A DNA stretch of 37,611 nt from a virus: positions 1 to 37,611 of the IMG/VR virus record IMGVR_UViG_3300005289_000067, one strand, 5' to 3'. The notes under the pieces were generated by a model. That model made no database searches and was not told where the DNA came from. It was given only the letters and a program-made list of their open reading frames with translations. The first letter of the stretch is position 1. The number at the start of each line of letters is the position of its first letter. This document shows, piece after piece, positions 14,809 to 22,439 of this stretch. The position numbers and the translations under genes were made by a program.

Positions 14809-15000
14809 ATGCCTTTTAAGTATCAGGCACCCCAAGGTTATAAACCAACTAAAGTTGTTGTTGCTGGTCAAAACCTTGATATCAAAAACGGCGTTTTAGA
14901 ATCTGAGAATGACATTATTCATATTTTAAAGCCCTTAGGTTTTGAGCGTTTTGTCGAAGTGGTTGAGCCAAAGAAATCGGCGGCCTCCGCTAAAGAGTAA
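14809..15000 (+). CDS. Small structural-region protein, unknown function
   Basis: A 63-residue protein (MPFKYQAPQGYKPTKVVVAG...) with a short beta-rich body and a Lys/Ala-rich tail. A GGAGATTCCC ribosome site precedes the ATG. Similar small ORFs often occur between connector and tail-joining genes; no function can be assigned. Confidence 0.6.
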   Translation: MPFKYQAPQGYKPTKVVVAGQNLDIKNGVLESENDIIHILKPLGFERFVEVVEPKKSAASAKE

Positions 15001-15006
15001 TAGGTT

Positions 15007-15489
15007 ATGAGCGATTATCGTGTTGATACTCGAGTCAATTTTGATGAGATGAATGATCGCGTTAGGTTTGAAATAAGACGCACGGTAAACGCACTTACTT
15101 TACGCTTACAGCGAACGATTCAGGAAGATATGCTGAGTGGCCAGCGTTTAAAAGTTCAGTCTGGCCGCTTACGTGGTTCCGTTTCATCTAAGGTTGATGA
15201 GGATAAGGATTCGATCGAAGGAACGGTAGGAGCTGGTGGTGCTTTGGTTCCTTACGCATTTGCACATGAGTTTGGCTTAAATGGCTCGATGGGAGTTAAA
15301 GCTCATCTGAGAACTATTAAGCAAGCTTTTGGCCGACCTATATCACCAGTACAAGTCAATATTAAGGCTCATTCAAGAAATGTCAGATTTAGGGAATTAC
15401 GATTCATGCGTGATTCACTAGATATGGTTGCCAAGATTGTGCCGAAAAACATTGATGCAGCAATTCAGCGAGGTTTAGCGAGTGGATAG
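15007..15489 (+). CDS. Head-tail joining protein, HK97 gp10-like
   Basis: The 160-residue protein has the typical pattern of HK97 gp10-like neck or tail-completion proteins: a helical N-terminus, LKVQSGRLRGSVSSKV (about 48-63), a glycine-rich strand (VGAGGALVPYAFAHEFGLNG, about 75-95), then a helical C-terminus. It overlaps the next gene by 8 bases, suggesting coupled translation with the tail terminator. Confidence 0.65.
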   Translation: MSDYRVDTRVNFDEMNDRVRFEIRRTVNALTLRLQRTIQEDMLSGQRLKVQSGRLRGSVSSKVDEDKDSIEGTVGAGGALVPYAFAHEFGLNGSMGVKAHLRTIKQAFGRPISPVQVNIKAHSRNVRFRELRFMRDSLDMVAKIVPKNIDAAIQRGLASG

Positions 15490-15925
15490 CGAAGCAATCT
15501 ATCAAGCGTTGTTTGAGCAGTTAAGTACAAGGGTAGAAGGGCTAGTTACAGTCAGTCGCCGTTTACGTCACTTTAACCATGTGACAGCAGAACAACGACC
15601 AGCCATGTTTATTACTCAAGGTAATCAACAGGAAGTGCCGGTTCATGGTTTAGATTCAAAAGTTGAATTAGCTGCTGAGGTTTATCTCTATATCCATGAA
15701 TCTGACAGGGCAAAGCCACCATCATCACAGATGAATATTTTTATTGATCGTGTACGTGAAGCTATTCAGCCAAACCATCCAGAATTTAGTGAATATCAAA
15801 CCTTAGGTGGATTGGTAGAGCACTGCTGGATTGAAGGCACGATAGAAGTATATGAAGCAGTAGAAAACATGCTGGATGATCAGGCGATTGCAATTATCCC
15901 TATCCGGATCCTCACAACTAACTAA
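15482..15925 (+). CDS. Tail completion/terminator protein
   Basis: The 147-residue protein begins at GTG 15482 inside the gp10-like gene. An alpha/beta pattern (AIYQALFEQLSTRVEGLVTVSRRL; KVELAAEVYLYIHESD; QMNIFIDRVREAIQP; AIAIIPIRIL) fits the gpU-like tail terminator fold that caps the tail tube. Its place between the neck gene and the tail tube gene supports this. The family is inferred from order and predicted fold. Confidence 0.6.
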   Translation: MDSEAIYQALFEQLSTRVEGLVTVSRRLRHFNHVTAEQRPAMFITQGNQQEVPVHGLDSKVELAAEVYLYIHESDRAKPPSSQMNIFIDRVREAIQPNHPEFSEYQTLGGLVEHCWIEGTIEVYEAVENMLDDQAIAIIPIRILTTN

Positions 15926-15943
15926 CAAAATATTCATTTTATG

Positions 15944-15970
15944 ACCGCCTAGATGGCGGTTTTGTCATTT
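15944..15970 (+). terminator. Intrinsic terminator between head and tail genes
   Basis: ACCGCC (15944-15949) and GGCGGT (15955-15960) with loop TAGAT, followed by TTTGTCATTTT. It is a weaker T-tail than the others. Confidence 0.6.
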
Positions 15971-15987
15971 TCGAGAGGTCAAAATAA

Positions 15988-16755
15988 ATGGCTCAATATT
16001 TATTTGGTGCCGGCAAGATCTTTGCCACACCTATTCAAGATGTTTATGGGCAACCGATTAGCAATCCCACACCCGTTGAAGTGGGGGTATTGCAGTCGGT
16101 AGGTGTCGATATTAGTTTCGATTTAAAAGAACTCTTTGGCCGTGGACAGTTCGCCGTTGATGCCGCACGTGGTAAAGGCTCAATCAAAGGTAAAGCATCA
16201 TTTGGCCGTATTAATGGCACATTGTTAAATTCTATTTTCTTTGGAGGCGTAGTTGCTGAAGGTGGAATCGAGACAGTATCTCAAACCATTAATGGTGAAA
16301 CTATTCAAACAGGCGGCTTGGTTACACCTGTAGTTCCAAATGCTGGCACTTTTGTTAAGGACTTAGGTGTTACAGATGGTAAGGCTATTCCACTCAAACG
16401 TGTGGCGTCAGCGCCAGTGGCAGGGCAATACAGCGTGGATAACGTGACAGGTGCCTACACATTTGCTACTGCCGATGTTGGGAAGATAGTTTTTATTAGC
16501 TTCCGATATTCGGCAACAGTTGCAGGTGGTAAGTCAATCACCGTGTCCAACTTAGACATGGGTTATACACCTGAGTTTGCATTAGATCTGCAACGTGATT
16601 ACAAGGGCAAATTCATGCATATGAATTTCTACCGTTGTACTAGTAACAAGCTTGGGTTCAGTTCAAAGCAGGATGACTACGATATTCCTGAGTTTGAATT
16701 CCAACCTATGGCTGATGATCTTAACCGTGTCTTCAAAATCGATTTATCGGAGTAA
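15988..16755 (+). CDS. Major tail tube protein
   Basis: A 255-residue beta-rich protein directly downstream of the tail terminator and upstream of the tail chaperones, the expected place for the tail tube. Segments such as GRGQFAVDAARGKGSIKGKASFGRING and YTPEFALDLQRDYKGKFMHMNFYRC suit a tube beta-sandwich. A well-placed GAGAGG ribosome site precedes ATG 15988. Confidence 0.7.
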   Translation: MAQYLFGAGKIFATPIQDVYGQPISNPTPVEVGVLQSVGVDISFDLKELFGRGQFAVDAARGKGSIKGKASFGRINGTLLNSIFFGGVVAEGGIETVSQTINGETIQTGGLVTPVVPNAGTFVKDLGVTDGKAIPLKRVASAPVAGQYSVDNVTGAYTFATADVGKIVFISFRYSATVAGGKSITVSNLDMGYTPEFALDLQRDYKGKFMHMNFYRCTSNKLGFSSKQDDYDIPEFEFQPMADDLNRVFKIDLSE

Positions 16756-16761
16756 AACCAA

Positions 16762-17076
16762 ATGCAATTTAAGCAAGTTGAAAACCCTCGAGGCTCTACA
16801 GTTATTGTTGATGGTCAACCATTTGTTTTTGCTCCATTGTCACTGGGTGCGGTTGAAAAACTATTGCCTGCACTTCAATCATTCAAGCCAGATGATGTCG
16901 GCACTGTGATTGATGTGGCACACAAATCTTTAAAGCGAAATTACCCCGACATTACTCGTGTTGATGTAGCAGAGATGCTATTTATGGATCAGCTCACAGA
17001 AGTGATGGAAGCTGTAATGTCTGTGTCTGGCCTTAAAGGGAATGTTGACAACCACGCAGGTGGCTCGGGGGAATAG
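16762..17076 (+). CDS. Tail assembly chaperone (gpG-like)
   Basis: A 104-residue protein between tail tube and tape measure, the place of lambda gpG. It has an initial beta part (STVIVDGQPFVFAPLSLGAVEKLLPAL) and a helical rest (DVAEMLFMDQLTEVMEAVMSVSG), with a Gly/Ser/Asn-rich end. Just before its TAG stop there is a run of five G's, and the -1 frame continues into the next ORF without interruption, which points to a gpG/gpGT-style frameshift. Confidence 0.7.
   Translation: MQFKQVENPRGSTVIVDGQPFVFAPLSLGAVEKLLPALQSFKPDDVGTVIDVAHKSLKRNYPDITRVDVAEMLFMDQLTEVMEAVMSVSGLKGNVDNHAGGSGE
17067..17072 (+). other. Probable -1 ribosomal frameshift site
   Basis: GGGGGA at 17067-17072 immediately precedes the UAG (17074-17076) of the first tail chaperone. 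A slip of the GGG codon (17068-17070) back one base enters a frame that is open from here to 17339 and reads GGIDWEELYTHLVLTM. The heptamer is not a classical X XXY YYZ, since only the P-site pairing is fully kept after slipping. Confidence 0.55.
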
Positions 17077-17339
17077 ACTGGGAGGAGCTGTACACGCATT
17101 TAGTGCTGACCATGGGTAAAGATTACGACTATGTAATCAATGAAATGGATCTACCTAGATTAAGAGCATTAAGTGCGTATCAGCAAAATAACCCTCCCGC
17201 ACATATAGGTATACAGCGTCTTTGCCGTATCTTGGAAGCTTTCGCAGGAATTGAAGAGACAAGCCCAACAATCACCGTTTCAGATGATGACGAAGACGAT
17301 ATGCTAGAAGTCTTAGAAAGTTTCCCGCAGGGTGGTTAA
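17070..17339 (+). CDS. Tail assembly chaperone extension (gpT-like)
   Basis: This segment encodes 89 residues, GIDWEELYTHLVLTMGKDYDYVINEMDLPRLRALSAYQQNNPP..., typical of the C-terminal T-domain of tail chaperones, which contacts the tape measure protein. The only independent starts (GTG 17103, ATG 17112) have no ribosome site at correct distance, and they would remove the WEELY part. I therefore read it as a -1 frameshift extension of the preceding gene. The start given is the first -1-frame codon. Confidence 0.6.
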   Translation, partial: GIDWEELYTHLVLTMGKDYDYVINEMDLPRLRALSAYQQNNPPAHIGIQRLCRILEAFAGIEETSPTITVSDDDEDDMLEVLESFPQGG

Positions 17340-17399
17340 GGCCGCCCTTATATTTTTAATGTGACATTAAGTAACCAGTTTGTTAGATTGTACGAACTT

Positions 17400-17405
17400 T
17401 ATAAT
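17400..17405 (+). promoter_or_regulatory. Possible promoter of the TM2 gene (-10 box)
   Basis: A perfect TATAAT lies 14 bases before ATG 17419. There is no good -35 at 16-18 bases; TTGTTA (17380-17385) is 14 bases away. The gap after the tail chaperones and the tandem terminators downstream suggest independent expression. Confidence 0.4.
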
Positions 17406-17418
17406 AATTGGTGAAATT

Positions 17419-17724
17419 ATGACTCAAACAAAATTTTGTTATGCCTGTGGCCAACAAATTGATGTTCGTGCAGAAATTTGCCCTAAATGTGGTGTAAGAC
17501 AGCAAGATGTTAGAATCACTGGGCAAAAAAGTAAGGTGGCTGCTGGCGTATTTGCTTTGCTACTAGGTGGGTTTGGGGCTCATAAATTCTATTTGGGTAG
17601 AGTTGGCCAAGGTATCTTGTATCTTATTTTCTGCTGGACCTTTATTCCGGCAATTATTGCCTTTATCGAAGGTATCCTTTATCTCTGTAGTTCAGATGAA
17701 GATTTTGCAAAAAAATATGGCTAA
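17419..17724 (+). CDS. Zinc-ribbon TM2-domain membrane protein
   Basis: The 101-residue protein starts with a zinc ribbon (Cys7, Cys10, Cys21, Cys24: FCYACGQQ...ICPKCGVRQ) and continues with a TM2 domain (about residues 36-96): two membrane spans around GGFGAHKFYLGRVGQGILYLIFCWTFIPAIIAFIEGILYL. ATG 17419 has GGTGAA upstream; the frame also extends to TTG 17380. TM2 proteins occur widely and have no settled biochemical function in bacteria. The gene lies between the tail chaperones and tape measure, where no structural gene is needed, and has its own -10 box and tandem terminators, so it is an accessory gene, perhaps for lysogen surface change. Confidence 0.8.
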   Translation: MTQTKFCYACGQQIDVRAEICPKCGVRQQDVRITGQKSKVAAGVFALLLGGFGAHKFYLGRVGQGILYLIFCWTFIPAIIAFIEGILYLCSSDEDFAKKYG

Positions 17725-17730
17725 TTAATT

Positions 17731-17739
17731 TGCTATAAT
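17731..17739 (+). promoter_or_regulatory. Extended -10 element just before tandem terminators
   Basis: TGCTATAAT (17731-17739) is an excellent extended -10. A start about 7 bases later would fall directly before the hairpins at 17750 and 17786. It may make a very short RNA or serve as a second antiterminated late promoter for the tape measure gene. Confidence 0.35.
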
Positions 17740-17749
17740 CATCTTTATA

Positions 17750-17776
17750 AAGCCTTGCAATCGCAAGGCTTTTTTA
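17750..17776 (+). terminator. Intrinsic terminator (first of tandem pair)
   Basis: AAGCCTTGC (17750-17758) and GCAAGGCTT (17763-17771) with loop AATC, followed by T's to 17776. Perfect 9-bp stem. Confidence 0.85.
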
Positions 17777-17785
17777 TTTCTCCAT

Positions 17786-17808
17786 AGCTCCTCTAAAGGG
17801 GCTTTTTT
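17786..17808 (+). terminator. Intrinsic terminator (second of tandem pair)
   Basis: AGCTCC (17786-17791) pairs with GGGGCT (17798-17803) with one T-G pair, followed by T's to 17808. It precedes the ribosome site of the tape measure gene. Confidence 0.6.
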
Positions 17809-17826
17809 TATGCCTGTGAGGAAGTT

Positions 17827-20800
17827 ATGGCAAACAATAACCGTGTTGAAGTACATGTCGGCGCCAAGACCTCTGAACTAAAAGAGGGAATGAAAGATGC
17901 AGAAAAAATAGTATCAGAATCATCAAAAAAAATTGAAAACACCAGCGAAAGTATAGATCTTAAAATTGATGTATCAGGCATGCGTTCTGAACTTAATAAT
18001 TTTGCTAATAACATTTCAGATAAGTTTAAAACGGTTGGCAATGACATTAAAGAATCTTTAACAGGTGGCTTTTCACTCATTAAAGGCGGCTTTCTTTTAG
18101 GTATCGGAGAAGAAATAGCAAGAACGGCTGCTGAAGCAATTAGTGCAATACCTGAATTAGTGTCTGCGGTTGGCAAAGCCTCAAAAGAAATTGAAATTCA
18201 ATCACGTTTAGCAAATGCTAATACTACTGAGTTTCAGGAGTGGGCTTTTGCAGCAGGAAAGGTAAATGTAGAGCAAGATAAACTTTCGGACATCATGAAA
18301 GATGTAAACGATAAGTTTGGTGACTTCATGCAAACGGGCGGCGGGGAAATGGCCGATTTCTTTGAAAAGATTGCCCCTAAAGTAGGAGTTACTGCTAAGG
18401 AGTTTCAAGGATTATCAGGACCGCAGATTCTTGAGAAATATTACCAGACCTTACAAAAGGCTAATGTCTCACAGGCTGAAATGACCTTCTACATGGAGGC
18501 AATTGCGAATGATGCGACATTGATAGGACCTTTACTTGATAACAATGCAGAAAAATTAAAAGAGTACGCAAAACAAGCTCACGACCTAGGTGTCATTATG
18601 AGCACTGAAGCCATGCAGTCGACTAAGGAGTTCAATACTGCTTTAGGAACAATAGAGTCTACGTTGCAAGGTGTAATGACTCGCATGGCGGCACAAGCGG
18701 CACCAGCATTAACAGATCTTGCAAATAGATTTTTGACTTTTGCAGTCGAATCTAAAGAAGGTATTGATGATTCGATAAAGTCAATTATCGGAATTTTTGA
18801 AAGTCTATTTGGTATTGTTGGTGAAATCTTTAATACCATTGGAGGCATTTGGAAAGATTTAACTAGTGATATTGGGGATGGTTCAATATCACAAATTGGC
18901 TTCATGGATGCTGTATCAGTAGCTTTAAGAGCTTTAGGTATTGTTGCAACAGGTTTGCAGGTTGCTATTCAATCTGCATTTGCAATTATCCGAGCTGTGG
19001 TAGTTACAGTTTGCCAAGCCTTAATCATTGCATTTAATGGCCTCATGGCTGGATTTGACATGGTACGCAACACCATTCAGCTCGGTTTAGATGTACTTCA
19101 AGTTAAATTTCAAACCTTCGGTAGTGTCGTTAATAATATTCTTCACTTCAATTTCTCAGGTGCTAAGGCTGCATGGGAGGGCGGTTTATCTCAGCTAGGT
19201 GGTATTACTGAACGTTATACCAACCAAATGAAAGGACGAATGAATGACCTCAAGAACTCATGGAACAGCGGGGCAACAACAGCGGCAAATTCACTTGTTA
19301 CGGCTGGGCAAAGGATTCTTGATGTTACTTCTGCCGGTGGCAAAAAAATTACCAACTATGTTTATAAGGATCCTACAAAACAAATAGAAACACCAAGTGC
19401 GCCAAAATTGGGTATTGGTGCTCCACCACCAAGTATTAATAAAGGTATCGGTACTGGTGTAAAAGATGACAAGGGTGGATCTAAGGCATCGGCTAAATCT
19501 AAAGCTGAGCAAGAGGCTAAAGAGCGGCAACGTCAGGCTGAGCAGGCAGCTAAAGCACTTGCAGATATTCGGTATAAGTATGTATCTGAAGAAAAGAAAG
19601 TCGCTTTAGATCTTCAGAAAGCATTAGATGAGATTGAAAAATCTAAGATGACTGCCGATGAAAAAGCCGCTGCTAAAGTCAAAGCCGAAAAGGATGCTTC
19701 AGACAAGATTATTGCTATTCGTTTAAAAGAGTTTGAGGACTACAAAAAAGCTCGTGAAGAACAGATAGACAATTATCAACAGCAAGCACAACGTCTATAT
19801 GAAATAGAAGCGGCACGGATCCAAGCCGAATATGATGCCAAGAAAATTTCAAATCTTCGCAAAGTTCAATTAGAGAAGCAGCTCGAAGATCAGTTACGTG
19901 AAATTAAACGGCAAGGTCTTTTAGAGCGTCTGGCACTTGAGAATGAGCAAACTGGCATTACTGGCAAACAGGGCAATCAAAACCAAATCACAAACAATAT
20001 TTCTGATTTAGAGGCAGATCAGAAAGTTTCTGACACTAAGTCTATGGGCTTAATTAGTGATGCAGAAATGAAAGACTTTGAAGCTAAGTTCGGTGGGTTT
20101 ACTTCTCGGCTTGCAAACCTTTGGGATCAGGGCATTCAGTCACTTATGAATGGCACCTTAACTTGGAGTAACGCAACTAAAGCAGTATTAGCTGACATGG
20201 GTGCATTTGCCCTGCAATCGGCTACTAAAGAGCTACAAGGCTGGCTAAGAATCCAAGCGATTAAGTTAGCTCGAAAGCTTGGGTTTGTTGGGGCAGAAAC
20301 GGCGGCAGAAGCATCTGGCCAAGCGGCTCAAACAGGTGCAACGATCGCAGGTGAGGCAACACGTACCAGTGTTACAGCTGCAGGTGGTTTAACTCGTTTA
20401 GGTTTAAAAGCTGCTGAGGCTGTCAAAGGCATCATGATGTCAGCTTGGGAAGCGATGGCAGGCGCATTTAAAGCAATGGTTTCTATTCCATACATTGGTC
20501 CAGTTCTCGCAGTCGGTGCCGGTGCTGCTGCGTTCGGTTTAGTTGCTGGACTGGCTGGCAAGATCAAATCTGCTCGAGGCGGTTATGACATTCCATCCGG
20601 TGTGAATCCAGTTACCCAGCTTCATGAAGATGAAATGGTTTTGCCTTCACAACATGCAAATACCATTCGTGAAATGGGCAAAGCTATGCGTAGTGGTGCA
20701 AGTTTTGGAGCAGCTGCAGCCGCTGAAGGTGGGGGTGCTGGACCGACTATTCATATTAGCGCCGTAGATGCTAGGAGTATTGAGCGGTTATTAAAAAATA

Positions 20801-20865
20801 ATGGTCGTGCAGTCGCTAGTGGTTTACAGAGTTATGTCCGTGGATTTGGTAAGAATGGTAAATAA
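17827..20865 (+). CDS. Tape measure protein
   Basis: At 1012 residues this is the longest gene, directly after the tail chaperones. It has a coiled-coil N-terminus (TSELKEGMKDAEKIVSESSK), a hydrophobic middle (about 360-410, GIVATGLQVAIQSAFAIIRA), a long charged coiled coil (about 555-715) and a glycine/alanine-rich hydrophobic end (SIPYIGPVLAVGAGAAAFGL). By the usual 0.15 nm per residue, the tail would be roughly 150 nm. It fixes tail length during assembly and probably helps DNA entry. GAGGAAG precedes ATG 17827. Confidence 0.9.
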   Translation: MANNNRVEVHVGAKTSELKEGMKDAEKIVSESSKKIENTSESIDLKIDVSGMRSELNNFANNISDKFKTVGNDIKESLTGGFSLIKGGFLLGIGEEIARTAAEAISAIPELVSAVGKASKEIEIQSRLANANTTEFQEWAFAAGKVNVEQDKLSDIMKDVNDKFGDFMQTGGGEMADFFEKIAPKVGVTAKEFQGLSGPQILEKYYQTLQKANVSQAEMTFYMEAIANDATLIGPLLDNNAEKLKEYAKQAHDLGVIMSTEAMQSTKEFNTALGTIESTLQGVMTRMAAQAAPALTDLANRFLTFAVESKEGIDDSIKSIIGIFESLFGIVGEIFNTIGGIWKDLTSDIGDGSISQIGFMDAVSVALRALGIVATGLQVAIQSAFAIIRAVVVTVCQALIIAFNGLMAGFDMVRNTIQLGLDVLQVKFQTFGSVVNNILHFNFSGAKAAWEGGLSQLGGITERYTNQMKGRMNDLKNSWNSGATTAANSLVTAGQRILDVTSAGGKKITNYVYKDPTKQIETPSAPKLGIGAPPPSINKGIGTGVKDDKGGSKASAKSKAEQEAKERQRQAEQAAKALADIRYKYVSEEKKVALDLQKALDEIEKSKMTADEKAAAKVKAEKDASDKIIAIRLKEFEDYKKAREEQIDNYQQQAQRLYEIEAARIQAEYDAKKISNLRKVQLEKQLEDQLREIKRQGLLERLALENEQTGITGKQGNQNQITNNISDLEADQKVSDTKSMGLISDAEMKDFEAKFGGFTSRLANLWDQGIQSLMNGTLTWSNATKAVLADMGAFALQSATKELQGWLRIQAIKLARKLGFVGAETAAEASGQAAQTGATIAGEATRTSVTAAGGLTRLGLKAAEAVKGIMMSAWEAMAGAFKAMVSIPYIGPVLAVGAGAAAFGLVAGLAGKIKSARGGYDIPSGVNPVTQLHEDEMVLPSQHANTIREMGKAMRSGASFGAAAAAEGGGAGPTIHISAVDARSIERLLKNNGRAVASGLQSYVRGFGKNGK

Positions 20866-20875
20866 GGAGGTGTAA

Positions 20876-21529
20876 GTGTCGAACGTATTATTTCCAGAAT
20901 TACCCGGTCTTGAATGGGATCTATCAAAGACTCCTATGTTTAATACCAAGATCATGACTTCAATTAGCGGCCGTGAACTCAGGGCTAGTTTTCAGGCTGC
21001 TCCAAAATATGAGATCTCGTTGTCTTACGCATTTTTGCGTGAAAATAAGGGGAGAAAGGAATTGCAGCAACTACAAGGTTTTTATTTAGAACGCCGAGGG
21101 GCATTTGATTCATTTCTTTATAAGATGCCTGAGGATAATGAGTTTAGCTGTACCTTTGTTGGTGATGGAGCTACAACCTCATTTCAGCTTTATAAGGATA
21201 TGTATACAAGTCAATTGCCACTGGGAAATACCGAAGAGCAAATTGTCGGTGAAGTAGATCCTAATATGTGGAATCAAACCCCTGTTAAAACCATGTGGAA
21301 TTCCAACCAAGAAAAGTTGATGTGGAATGCCGCATCTGCTCAGGTGACGAGTGACGGCAAATACATTCTTTCACAGCCAATTGAAGAGGGAGTAGAAGTA
21401 ACTGTAAAGGGTTCTTTTTACTATCGATGTCGCTTTAAAGATGACACACAACAATATGTCAACTTTATGCATAAGTTATGGAAGGCGAACAAGGTTGAAT
21501 TAGTTGGATCTCTAGGAAATAAGATATGA
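20876..21529 (+). CDS. Distal tail protein (DUF2460 family)
   Basis: The 217-residue protein matches the DUF2460 family of minor tail proteins (gp12 of the gene transfer agent cluster): FPELPGLEWDLSKTPMFNTKI near the N-terminus and a FLRENKGRKELQQLQGFYLERRGAFDSFLYKMPED core. It joins the tail tube to the baseplate. GTG 20876 has a very strong AAGGAGG site five bases upstream. It ends in an ATGA overlap with the next gene. The order DUF2460, DUF2163, NlpC/P60, tip protein is a standard cassette, here interrupted by two adsorption-type genes. Confidence 0.8.
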   Translation: MSNVLFPELPGLEWDLSKTPMFNTKIMTSISGRELRASFQAAPKYEISLSYAFLRENKGRKELQQLQGFYLERRGAFDSFLYKMPEDNEFSCTFVGDGATTSFQLYKDMYTSQLPLGNTEEQIVGEVDPNMWNQTPVKTMWNSNQEKLMWNAASAQVTSDGKYILSQPIEEGVEVTVKGSFYYRCRFKDDTQQYVNFMHKLWKANKVELVGSLGNKI

Positions 21530-22383
21530 GACAAGCATCACCCAAACTTATCGCCTTGTTAGATGCTGATCAGTTCATCATGGCAGATCTTTACACCATC
21601 ACGACCATACAAGGTATTGAGTACCGTTACACAAGCTATGACGTCAATTTGACGGTTCAGGGTAAGGAGTTTCGTGCTGATGGACCAATCATTAGCCGTG
21701 AAGGTATTAGCCTTTCATTAGGAATAGAAGTTGATAATTTATCTATCAAAATTGAAACCAATGAAAGCACAAAGTTCGGTGATGTGCCTGTAGCACAGGC
21801 ATTTCATAACGGCGTTTTAGATGGCGCCCGTTTTAAGCTTGAACGTATTTTTATGGATATAAATACTCCTACTGATACTAGTGCCGGCACATTAGTTTTA
21901 TTTGAAGGCCGTATTGTTGAGCCCGAGCTTGATCGATATGAAATTAACGCAAGTGTAGTTTCTGACGTTGATAACTTAAAGCTTCAGATGCCGAGAAACT
22001 TATATACACCAGGTTGTTTAAATACCTTGTTTGATAGTGCTTGTGGTCTACTCAGTGCAGATTTTGCCATTAATACTACCATTGGGGCGAATAGCACACC
22101 CAACCGGATACTTTGTGAATTGAGTCAGCCGCAAGGCTGGTTTACACAAGGTGTTGTAGAGTTTTTAGAGGGTGCAAACATCGGTATTAAACGTACTGTG
22201 CGCTTACACGAAGCAGGTTCATTGCTCTTAACTTTACCGCTTTTAGAAATGCCTGAAATCGGTGAAGCAATCCGAGTTTATCCTGGTTGCGATAAGCGAC
22301 TTGATACATGTACCAACCGTTTTAACAACCGTGCTCGTTTCCGTGGTGCGCCGTTCGTTCCAGTTCCTGAAACATCAATTTAG
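21526..22383 (+). CDS. Baseplate hub protein (DUF2163 / phage BR0599 family)
   Basis: The 285-residue protein has the DUF2163 N-terminal domain (RYTSYDVNLTVQGKEFRADG, then GIEVDNLSIKIE) and the BR0599-type C-terminal part with paired cysteines (YTPGCLNTLFDSACGLLSADF at about 163-183; VYPGCDKRLDTCTNRFNNRARFRG at about 251-274). It is the counterpart of gene transfer agent gp13 and belongs to the tail tip hub. The four conserved Cys could bind an Fe-S cluster or metal, as seen in lambda gpL-type proteins. Confidence 0.8.
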   Translation: MRQASPKLIALLDADQFIMADLYTITTIQGIEYRYTSYDVNLTVQGKEFRADGPIISREGISLSLGIEVDNLSIKIETNESTKFGDVPVAQAFHNGVLDGARFKLERIFMDINTPTDTSAGTLVLFEGRIVEPELDRYEINASVVSDVDNLKLQMPRNLYTPGCLNTLFDSACGLLSADFAINTTIGANSTPNRILCELSQPQGWFTQGVVEFLEGANIGIKRTVRLHEAGSLLLTLPLLEMPEIGEAIRVYPGCDKRLDTCTNRFNNRARFRGAPFVPVPETSI

Positions 22384-22400
22384 TTTTTTAAATTTAACCC

Positions 22401-22427
22401 AAGCCCTGCAAACGCAGGGCTTTTTAT
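22401..22427 (+). terminator. Intrinsic terminator
   Basis: AAGCCCTGC (22401-22409) and GCAGGGCTT (22414-22422) with a 4-base loop, followed by T's. It separates the hub gene from the inserted adsorption genes. Confidence 0.8.
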
Positions 22428-22439
22428 TTGGGGGTAAAA

